From positions 26,254 through 90,253 of the forward strand of contig MNYJ01000167.1 in NCBI GenBank assembly GCA_001874005.1: a stretch of DNA of 64,000 nucleotides, in the 5' to 3' direction. This stretch comes from Desulfobacteraceae bacterium CG2_30_51_40. GTDB taxonomy: Bacteria; Desulfobacterota; DSM-4660; Desulfatiglandales; Desulfatiglandaceae. This document shows positions 10,701 through 17,955 of this stretch, piece after piece (the stretch's first letter is position 1; each line of letters starts with the position of its first letter). The notes under the pieces were generated by a model. It saw nothing but the letters and a program-made list of their open reading frames with translations, made no database searches and was not told the origin of the DNA. The translations under genes were made by a program, and so were the position numbers.

Positions 10701-10808
10701 GGGATATGCGCCTCAGAGTGCCCCGCTAAGGCGATTGAGCTTAAACACTCCACGGACAGCCAGATGGAGGCAAGGATTGACGCCCTTCTTGATGCAGCAC
10801 TCCAGTAG
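7749..10808 (+). CDS. hdrA: HdrA-like flavin/iron-sulfur protein, tandem-duplicated (1019 aa)
   Basis: Two FAD-binding GGGIAG modules (VVGGGIAGIQCALDLSQTG and VIGGGIAGMSAALAIADQG), ferredoxin motifs CIACGKCAEKCPK and CAACLICVRTCPF / CQGCGICASECPA; follows hdrC and hdrB. Confidence 0.9.
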   Translation: MTDLSLEQHGSVKKNGKVLVVGGGIAGIQCALDLSQTGFFVYLLDQAPTLGGTMAMLDKTFPTNDCSTCMFSPKLVQVAQDINVEILTSSKIISLEGAPGNFKVLVEKKPRYIEEDKCIACGKCAEKCPKKVIDTFNGELKTRKAAFLTFPQAVPLKYSIDPENCLYLTKGKCGVCSKICPAKAVNYEQKPENLSLDVGAVVISTGFEPALRKEHGEYGFGRYKNVVTSLQYERMLSATGPYEGHPKRPSDGAIPRSIAWIQCVLSRDSARNRPFCSSVCCMHAAKQAILTKTHEPETSAAIYFMDIRAHGKGFDEYIERARYTYGVKYLRSMISQVYLNPVNDNLIIETFDPHIKRKKETEYELVVLSSGLKPTESFLELSKTLGLQCNPYGFLPASFDDPASTSVPGVYVCGAVETPKDIPETVIQAGAAAAETSCLLAEARESAVRKPARFEEAPLDKQPRVGVFVCHCGTNIAGVVDVEDVALYASRLPDVAHADHFMFSCANETLSKIVDSIKEHRLNRIVVAACSPKTHEPIFQGALMRAGLNPYLFELVSIRDQCSWVHSDDPAAATAKAKDLIRAGVARAALLEPLESSTYRVTRSCLVIGGGIAGMSAALAIADQGFECHLVEKEDRLGGFANRLTRTLEDDSPLMLVRNLAKRIEYHPKVKLHLKAELTAHKGRIGNFSGTISGLNGNEAIKYGTVIVATGGKAYEPAEYDYGKDPGVTTQVDLSRKIKEDPGWASGLKSVSMIQCIGSRNEEFPICSRVCCSAAVKNAIELKKLNPNMQVVILYRDMRTFGFKELYYLEARKRGVLFFRYIPKEAPAMHREGEHLVIDFKDRSSGEEFRVISDLLVLSAGIRPSESAKSLSEMLKLDKTRQGFFLEAHVKLRPTEFSMAGFFLAGLAHSPRFIPESIAMAKAAAQQAMKILCKEEISTLAAIAIVNPDRCAACLICVRTCPFGAPFINDQGVSEIPPAQCQGCGICASECPAKAIELKHSTDSQMEARIDALLDAALQ

Positions 10809-10842
10809 AAAATCGGTTATGTGATTCCAGGCAAAAGCGGTT

Positions 10843-12414
10843 TCAGCCCCTGGCAGGCATCTGGTCCATAATGAACTCGGAGAGGGCCGTTATCGTCAGA
10901 CTGGGATTAACCCCCAGATTGGCCGGCACCACGGAACCGTCAGCGACATAAAGTCCGGGATAGCCGAAGACCTCTCCATTAAACCCGGCTACTCCTTTTT
11001 CGGGCCCATCAGCCATGGAACAGCCGCCCAAGATATGGGCGGTGGTGGGGGCGTCCATCAAGACCTCAGCCCAACTGCTCAAGGGTGTTCCATTCATTTT
11101 TACGGCAAGGCGCCTGGCCACGTCGTTTGCGATTGGAATGAATGAGGGAATACGCTCCTGACCTGAAGGCAGGCTGCTGTTCATACTGCGGCCGCCGAGC
11201 CTCCAGGGCCGAGGCGCATATTCCAGGCGCAGAAAATTGTTGCTTGTCTGCATGACCAGAAGAACCGATGTGCAGGCGGAGCTTCCCACAAACCACAGGT
11301 TTCGCAGGAAACTGATAGGGTGACGGGCGACATTTGCGGCAAAGCGAATCTGGCGCGGAATTCGGTCTCCGCCATCCGTCAATAAAGTGAGAAGTCCGTA
11401 GAGCAGGTCAGAGCCCTTGTTGTAACGGCACATCTCAATATGTGTGGAAGCATCGGGGTAGATACCGGAGGTTATGGCGATCTGGTCGTTCCAGTTTGCA
11501 GATCTGTCACGCGAACGCACCGCAAGGATTGCTTCTGAATTGGTTCGTACGAAATTTCCAAGTTGATCGGACAACCTGGGAAGCATGCCCTTGTGGCGGC
11601 ATTGGAGAAGCAGTTTGACGGTACCCATAACCCCTCCGCTTAAGACCACCTTCCCTGCGTGGTAGGTTTTAGGCGACCCGAAAGGAAGAAGCGCCCTTCT
11701 CGTCAGCACATCATAGCCACGCGCTGAGGGAACAATTCCGGTCACTTCTGTCTCAGGTATGATTTCCACCCCGTGGTGGTGCTCGGCAAGGTAGAGGTAA
11801 TTCTTATCCAAGGTGTTTTTTGCCCCAACCGGGCAGCCGATCATGCAGGCCCCGCAGAAGGTGCAGCCTTTGCGCTGCGGGCCTTTTCCGCCGAAATAGG
11901 GATCTGGAACAGTGCGATCCGGTTCGCCGAAAAATATCCCCACATCGTTTTTGTGAAAGGTGTCTTCACCGCGAAGATCAATGCCCACCTCTCGCAGCAA
12001 TCGGTCGGCCCTGCCCACAGTGGGACTCGGGTTTGCGCCCAGCATCTTGCGAGCCTTCTCGTAGTAAGGCGCAAGGCGCATCCGCCATCCGCCTTCCCTC
12101 CCCCATTGAGGCTGGGTGAAGACATCCTCCGGCGGTATCAGGAGTTGGTTTGCATAAACAAGGCTACCTCCTCCGACACCGGTACCGTGGAGAACCGCCA
12201 CATGGCGCATGAAAGTAAGCACCTGAATTCCGTAAAGGCCCAGTTGAGGGAACCAGATGCTCTTCTTGAGGTTCCAGTTGGTCTTGGGAAAATCCTCTGT
12301 GCGGTATCGCCGGCCCTTTTCCAGGACCGCCACCCTATAGCCTTTTTCCGCCAGACGCAGGGCCGACACACTTCCGCCGAAACCAGACCCGATCACTATC
12401 ACGTCATAGTCCAT
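10843..12414 (-). CDS. GMC-family FAD oxidoreductase with internal Cys cluster
   Basis: MDYDVIVIGSGFGGSVSALRLAEKGYRVAVLEKG, GTGVGGGSLVYANQ, Cys motif CTFCGACMIGCPVGAKNTL, C-terminal YVADGSVVPANLGVNPSLTITAL. ORF opens at 12456; MDYD start preferred. Confidence 0.88.
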   Translation of the reverse strand: MDYDVIVIGSGFGGSVSALRLAEKGYRVAVLEKGRRYRTEDFPKTNWNLKKSIWFPQLGLYGIQVLTFMRHVAVLHGTGVGGGSLVYANQLLIPPEDVFTQPQWGREGGWRMRLAPYYEKARKMLGANPSPTVGRADRLLREVGIDLRGEDTFHKNDVGIFFGEPDRTVPDPYFGGKGPQRKGCTFCGACMIGCPVGAKNTLDKNYLYLAEHHHGVEIIPETEVTGIVPSARGYDVLTRRALLPFGSPKTYHAGKVVLSGGVMGTVKLLLQCRHKGMLPRLSDQLGNFVRTNSEAILAVRSRDRSANWNDQIAITSGIYPDASTHIEMCRYNKGSDLLYGLLTLLTDGGDRIPRQIRFAANVARHPISFLRNLWFVGSSACTSVLLVMQTSNNFLRLEYAPRPWRLGGRSMNSSLPSGQERIPSFIPIANDVARRLAVKMNGTPLSSWAEVLMDAPTTAHILGGCSMADGPEKGVAGFNGEVFGYPGLYVADGSVVPANLGVNPSLTITALSEFIMDQMPARG

Positions 12415-12729
12415 TCCAAATCCCTTTCCCTTCCGGAGTGACTTGACACGATGCACGCCAACCTTTAAGATTTAACTTTATAAAAATGGATAGTTAAACG
12501 CAACCATGAAGTAGCTTTTGTTTCCACGGAAAAGCCCAGTAATGTTGATCAGCCGCCCAAAACCGCGTCACAGTTGTAGGAATGGGAGTGTCAGACTATT
12601 TGATATTTTTTCTTGCCTGAACCCTTTTCATGAAATTTACACCCACCCTTTAGCCCCACCTCGAGGGCGACCAATATGGGAAGTGAGGAGATTTTTATTT
12701 TTAATTTTGAGCCCTTAGGGCTTTGGGTT

Positions 12730-12903
12730 TATATAAAAATGCCTTCCCTTTGCCGTCGAAGCGTCGGGATGCGGCGCCATTATTCCCTTCCCCTTTACGG
12801 GGAAAGCGTCGGGATACGGCGACATTATTCCCTCCCCCTCGACGGCAAGGGTGGGGGTGATTTTCATCCTTCATTGTGCTCCTTCCAGGGGCATGAGGGC
12901 TAG
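12730..12903 (+). repeat. dispersed intergenic repeat (family 2), full-type copy with an internal ~45-bp tandem duplication
   Basis: aaaatgccttccctttgccgtcg...gggtgggggtgattttcatccttcattgtgc...gggcatgagggctag; aagcgtcgggat(a/g)cggcg(c/a)cattattccc occurs twice (from ~12759 and ~12804). Related to 24905-25056. Confidence 0.75.
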
Positions 12904-12977
12904 TTTGAGACACCAACCAGTAGGCATCAGATGCGCTTATACACCATCCTTGCCTGATTACCTTTAATGATACAAAT

Positions 12978-13787
12978 ATGATACAAACAGCCAAGAAGAT
13001 ATATACCTCTGATGACGGCTCTATAGTCGCTGAGAAGGATTTCCTAACAGTAGTTGACCCCGGCTGTGAGGAGCGCACTGTGAATGATTTTGTGAGCCTT
13101 AGCAGGCTGAAAAGGATCCCTGTAAAATATGCATTCCTCACCCATTCTCACTGGGACCACGTGCACAATATAGGAAAACTTAAAAAAGTATTTAAGGACA
13201 TTGTATTAATAGGGCACAAGAACAACCCAAGGGCGAAGCTTCCGATTTTGCGAACCAGGAAGTTCCATCTCGGTGAAACCACCTATGTGCTGATCACGAC
13301 TCCCGGCCACTGTGAGAAAAAAGACGATATATGCGTCTATTTGCCTGCCGAGAGCGTTTTATTTTCAGGCGACACAGTTCAACCGCAGGGCGAGAGCTTT
13401 GAGCATTGCAATTTCTGCACCCCTGTGCCTTATTTCGAGTATGGTGACTTATATCTCTCCTCGCTTATTAAAATAGCAAAACTGGACATCAAGCACGTAA
13501 TAACCGGCCACGGCGCGGTGTTGTCGAAGGATTCAATTGCCATCACACTGAAAAGCGTTAAGGAAATAGCCAAGTTGAGCAGGGAGGTTGTTTCCGAGGC
13601 TGACAGGGATGGGATGAGAAGAAATGACAAAACTCTCGCACAAATAGTCTTCAGGAGTATTTCTGAGAAGAGGCATTTCAGACAGGTGGAGGAGCGGCTT
13701 AAAGACCCTTATTATGACAACCTTGATAGCAAGGGCATCATCTATTTCATCAACAAGTACAGGAATCACGGAAAAAAGGATGAATGA
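12978..13787 (+). CDS. MBL-fold metallo-hydrolase
   Basis: 269 aa; THSHWDHVHNIG, TTPGHCEKKDDICVYLP, LFSGDTVQP, ITGHG. Confidence 0.88.
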   Translation: MIQTAKKIYTSDDGSIVAEKDFLTVVDPGCEERTVNDFVSLSRLKRIPVKYAFLTHSHWDHVHNIGKLKKVFKDIVLIGHKNNPRAKLPILRTRKFHLGETTYVLITTPGHCEKKDDICVYLPAESVLFSGDTVQPQGESFEHCNFCTPVPYFEYGDLYLSSLIKIAKLDIKHVITGHGAVLSKDSIAITLKSVKEIAKLSREVVSEADRDGMRRNDKTLAQIVFRSISEKRHFRQVEERLKDPYYDNLDSKGIIYFINKYRNHGKKDE

Positions 13788-14658
13788 GGTAGGATTGTTA
13801 GAAAACAGGGGCGACAGGTTCATTGAGGATGTCGCCCGAAGACTTATTGAAAAGGGCCTGCGGGTAGAGTACATGGGGTTCCGGCACGTGGAGATGCCCA
13901 TCCAATGCGACTGCCGAATCATCATTGACAGGCTCAGCTTCCAGGACGATTTCCTGAGAACAATGTTGAAGAATTTCTCTCTCAAGGGGACTTATGTGAT
14001 TAACAACCCCTTCACTAATATCTGTGACGACAAGATTACCGAATATACCATCTGCCGGAAGATGGGCATACCTCATCCCAGGACGATCATCATGCCGAAG
14101 ATTAACGAGGAGAGTGAAGCAGTCAAGATGCCTGACTTTGACGAGTTCAAGATAACTTTCCCTGTGGTGCTGAAACCATACAGAGGCTACGCGTGGCAGA
14201 ATGTTTTCGTCATAAATGACTTGGAGGAGCTAAAAAAGATATACTATGAGAACTGCAGAAAAGACCTTTATATCCTCCAGGATCTTATCAAGTACAAGAC
14301 ATACTATCGGGTATATGCCTTCAGCTTCTCTGAACCACTGTTCGTTAGGTATTTTCCGAATGAGAAAAAATATGTCGTGAGCGACTACTCTGATATCAAG
14401 GACATCTATGACAAGATAAAGACATACACAATGCAACTTAACAAGGCCCTTGACTATGATTTCAATTCCCTTGAATGGGCGATAGATGAAAATAGCCAGC
14501 CATATCTAATAGATGCATTTAATGAAACCCCTGATATTCTTCCTTGGGAGATCCCACAGGAATACTACCGGAAGATAATAGAGAACTTCTGCCTGATCGT
14601 CGAAAGGATCTACCCGACAGATGAGAGCAACCGATTGCCTTTCAATTTACCCGCCTGA
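13780..14658 (+). CDS. ATP-grasp-fold protein (RimK-like ligase candidate)
   Basis: MNEVGLLENRG start overlaps the MBL gene stop by 8 nt; ITEYTICRKMGIPHPRTIIMPK, FPVVLKPYRGYAWQNVFVIND, LYILQDLIKYKTYYRVYAF, DFNSLEWAIDENSQPYLIDAFNETP follow an ATP-grasp layout. Confidence 0.78.
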   Translation: MNEVGLLENRGDRFIEDVARRLIEKGLRVEYMGFRHVEMPIQCDCRIIIDRLSFQDDFLRTMLKNFSLKGTYVINNPFTNICDDKITEYTICRKMGIPHPRTIIMPKINEESEAVKMPDFDEFKITFPVVLKPYRGYAWQNVFVINDLEELKKIYYENCRKDLYILQDLIKYKTYYRVYAFSFSEPLFVRYFPNEKKYVVSDYSDIKDIYDKIKTYTMQLNKALDYDFNSLEWAIDENSQPYLIDAFNETPDILPWEIPQEYYRKIIENFCLIVERIYPTDESNRLPFNLPA

Positions 14659-14873
14659 GCCCTTTTGTTGCGGTAGTATAAAGCGGCATTTCTCAACTGC
14701 CGGATAATCTCCGTAATATAAGTCTGGCTTTGTCTCCCTGATCACCCAATCTTGCTTGAGTTGCTGCGCTCCCTCTGCGATACTTAGGGGCATCGCTCCG
14801 TCTATCTGCTGCTTGGAAGCGCCATCCTACTTATCTTCTCAATAAATCGGGGCGACTGTTTTCGCCGCGATAT

Positions 14874-14980
14874 TTCCGGATTCCAGCTTTAGCTGGAATG
14901 ACAAATAGTTGGCTTGTTCCATCTTTCCGCCGAAGCCTGCCCCTGACCCCGATCCGGGAGCCGGAATCCAGTGGTTTTAC
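14874..14980. repeat. short dispersed 'ggattccagcttt-agctggaatgac' type intergenic repeat
   Basis: ccggattccagctttagctggaatgac and cgatccgggagccggaatccagtgg; similar units near 21055-21140 and 45838-45880. Confidence 0.5.
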
Positions 14981-15111
14981 ACCCAATGATTGAGATGTTA
15001 CCGTCCTGCCTTGTTGATATGAAAATCACCCCCCACGCGGAGCCAAGCCTGAGAGTGCGTTTAAGAACCGCTGTGCACAGGTTTACGAAAAATGCCCGGA
15101 TGTAAGGCCTG

Positions 15112-16869
15112 CTAAACCCCTAGGCCTACGACATCACCTTCCCTGAAACGATAATAGCCTTTTTCCGTAATGCGAATGAACGGGATAGCTGGCGTGGTAA
15201 GTACGCTCAGGCTCAAATGTGCAAAATCCAATGTTGTCCCCAGTGAGGTCATGATTTCCTGGAAGCTCTTCAGCCGGTCTGCCAGCTCCGGCATCTTCAG
15301 TTCCGAAACATACCCCCCGGCGCGAAGGGGGATGTCCATCTTAAGCCCTCCGTCCACAAAGATCGAGGTTCCTCCCTGGAGGTCTATCAGACGGTTGATG
15401 GCAGCAGCGAGATCTTCATCGTTTTCTCCGATCCCTATAATGCCCCCCGCATCCCAGCAGAGCGTCGTTGCAACCGCCCCCCGTTTCTGCCCCCATCCCC
15501 GGACAAACCCGATAAAAGACTCTCCCCGGCCGCTTATGCGCTCCATGAAGAATATCTTCAATAGGTCTTTTCCCGGATCGGCCGCAAGGAGCCCCGAGAC
15601 AACAATGGGGCGCCCCCTCCCCTCGCGCGCCACCAGACCACCCTGCTGAATATCCATGGTCCGCACCATGCCATCCGCGTCCGCATGAGATTCATGGAGC
15701 CGTAGATCAAGCGGCGAAATGCTTGCGGCCCTTACCGTATTCATCAGCCCATCGGGATACTCCGCTTGAGGGATGGAAACTTTCATCCGGCCCTCCCGGG
15801 CTACCACTCGACCTTTTGAGATAACCAGCTGCGGCTTTATGGTTTGGGGGTCCGGTAGAATCAGAAGGTCCCCGTGACGACCGGGGGCGATGCCTCCTGT
15901 CAAGGTATCCAAGCCCAGATGTTCGGCCGGATTGAGCGTCACCATGCGGACCGCGTCCATGGGAGCGATCCCCAGGTCAATTGCCTTCTGAACCACATCC
16001 TGCAGGTAGCCATTTTGCATGAGGAGCGCAGGATTGGTGCCGTCGGTAACCAGAATAAGCCTGCGAAAATCTATTTTGCCCTTCAAGGGGAGGATTATCT
16101 CCAAATCCCGGCGGATATCCCCCTCCCGGATCATGGCGTAAAGCCCCATCTCCAGACGGTTGAGCACGTCCTCCGGGGAAATGGCCTCATGGCAGGACTC
16201 CACTCCGGTGGCGGCATAGCCGGCCAGTTTTCTGTCAAAAGCCCCTGCCGCGTGCCCCTGGACGGATTTTCTCGCCTTCTTGGTCTCACTTATAAGTTCC
16301 AGCACCCGCTCATCCGATGTCAGGATCGTGCCCTGCCAGAAGGATTCTCCCAGCCCGATGACACGAGGATATTCAAAAAGCCCGGCCATCTCCTCCGGCC
16401 TGATCATGAGCTGTTTCACGGCAGGACTAAGTGAGATCATGGGCGGAACCAGGGCGTAGATCTTGATGGGACATATATCCGTCTGATCCAGAAATATCTT
16501 CACACCATCCGCACCCAGAGTGAACCCGTAGCATTCCAGTTCCGTCACGATGGTAGTGACGCCTGAAGGTATGGCATATGAGAGAAATTCGGGGATACTA
16601 AAATAGTTGATCAGGTGTGTATGGGCATCTATGAACCCCGGACAGATCACAGAACCGCAGGCATCTATCATCCGGGTCCCGGGGCCTATTGTATGCTCGG
16701 CCTCGGGTCCTACATAAGCAATCCATTCATCCACCATGGCTACGGAACGACCCGGCAGCATCCTCCCGGTATATACATCCATCAGTATCCCGTTTCTGAC
16801 GACAAGATCTGCAGCGCGATTTCCCAGGGCCGTATCCACAATCTTACGTATGTCTCTGCCGGATTCCAT
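15112..16869 (-). CDS. ade: adenine deaminase
   Basis: 585 aa; VICPGFIDAHTHLI, GHAAGAFDRKLAGYAATGVESCHEAIS, LEMGLYAMIREGDIRRDL, LVTDGTNP, GGIIGIGENDEDLAAAINRL. Confidence 0.92.
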   Translation of the reverse strand: MESGRDIRKIVDTALGNRAADLVVRNGILMDVYTGRMLPGRSVAMVDEWIAYVGPEAEHTIGPGTRMIDACGSVICPGFIDAHTHLINYFSIPEFLSYAIPSGVTTIVTELECYGFTLGADGVKIFLDQTDICPIKIYALVPPMISLSPAVKQLMIRPEEMAGLFEYPRVIGLGESFWQGTILTSDERVLELISETKKARKSVQGHAAGAFDRKLAGYAATGVESCHEAISPEDVLNRLEMGLYAMIREGDIRRDLEIILPLKGKIDFRRLILVTDGTNPALLMQNGYLQDVVQKAIDLGIAPMDAVRMVTLNPAEHLGLDTLTGGIAPGRHGDLLILPDPQTIKPQLVISKGRVVAREGRMKVSIPQAEYPDGLMNTVRAASISPLDLRLHESHADADGMVRTMDIQQGGLVAREGRGRPIVVSGLLAADPGKDLLKIFFMERISGRGESFIGFVRGWGQKRGAVATTLCWDAGGIIGIGENDEDLAAAINRLIDLQGGTSIFVDGGLKMDIPLRAGGYVSELKMPELADRLKSFQEIMTSLGTTLDFAHLSLSVLTTPAIPFIRITEKGYYRFREGDVVGLGV

Positions 16870-17095
16870 GGATTAACCTTTCGAAGACGTCCAAAACTCA
16901 ATCGGCTTAATCATATTTTAAATATCTCCCTTGCCGTAACCGGGCGCATAATCTGGTTGGTAATAGTCAATAGATTTGCTGTGTTTCCATATAAAATCAT
17001 AATGGGTTTACTTCATACTGTCTGCGGCGATCATTGCACAGGAGCCTTTTTCCATGCACAAAGTCAACATCCTGAAATGCCTGACCCTCTAGTTG

Positions 17096-17237
17096 GTGTC
17101 TCTTCATAAATGGCTATTTTCAGCGATTTCGGCCTTGGGCTCAAATTTCACTCCTCAAGATACCCAAATGTATTTCTGTGGTTAAAATTATCTCCCGCTT
17201 TGAACTCGATAAAACTATCTCATTTACCGATGATCAC
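17096..17237 (+). mobile_element. 142-bp MITE-like palindromic element, copy 1 (degenerate)
   Basis: Same 142-bp length and internal sequence as copies at 29095, 45958 and 62204; terminal repeats eroded. Confidence 0.85.
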
Positions 17238-17592
17238 TAATGAGTATTATTAATTCTCTTCATGCCAATTGCATGTCACGCAACCCTTCTTGATAACATA
17301 AAATCCGCCAACACGGCTTGACTTTAATGATAATATGATAAATATTCTATAATACAATAAGCCAGATTACGTTATATTCCAAGATATTTTATCTAGACAA
17401 AGTCAAAGGAGTCCTTCTGTGAACCATCTCAAATGTATGATGAACCTCTCCGAGATGCCCCTAAGACGGTAGGTCAATTCCGTAATAGAGATTTCATCAT
17501 TCTTTGATCCGGCGCAGGTGCCGGCATAGGTTCAGACATTGGAACTTTGGCCCATTAAGGGCTTCTTTGCGGAACTTACCGGGACAGCAACA

Positions 17593-17880
17593 ATGAACCG
17601 GACAAAAAGCCTTTATGCTCAATTGCTCGAGAAATATGTTGATGACGGCGTGATGGACTATAAGGGTTTCAAGAATGACAAGGCCAAACTGGATAAGTAC
17701 CTCAAGGTTATGGAGAGAGACCCACACAAAAGCGCACCCACGCTGCGATCAGTCAGCCCCTATATCTAACGCAAAAAATCCCAGGATCATCAGGCTGATC
17801 GTGAGCGCCTATTCCGGCATCAAATCAATCAAGGGCCTCGGCAGCCTGTTCAAGATTCCGTGAAAAAATGAGAATTGCCG
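17593..17880 (+). pseudogene. DUF547-family protein, truncated pseudogene
   Basis: MNRTKSLYAQLLEKYVDDGVMDYKGFKNDKAKLDKYLKVMERD, then after a 1-nt frameshift (tat atc [t] aac gca = YINA) continues KNPRIIRLIVSAYSGIKSIKGLGSLFKIP and stops at ccg-tga-aaa where the family usually has PW(K). Confidence 0.7.
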
Positions 17881-17955
17881 GGGAATCGGGATGAACGACA
17901 AAAGGGCCAAGGAAGCCTAACTCCTCTTAAAAAACCAAATCGGCTGGGGTTCTAA

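Noticed and set aside
11773-12441. 222-aa plus-strand ORF opposite the GMC oxidoreductase
   Set aside because: Antisense shadow of a strongly supported coding gene; no recognisable domain.
12759-12848. CRISPR-like direct repeats
   Set aside because: Only two units, no spacer-repeat alternation and no cas genes; it is a tandem duplication in an intergenic repeat.
12676-12903. 75-aa plus-strand ORF
   Set aside because: Consists entirely of the dispersed repeat with its internal duplication.
15874-16434. 186-aa plus-strand ORF opposite adenine deaminase
   Set aside because: Shadow frame of the ade gene.
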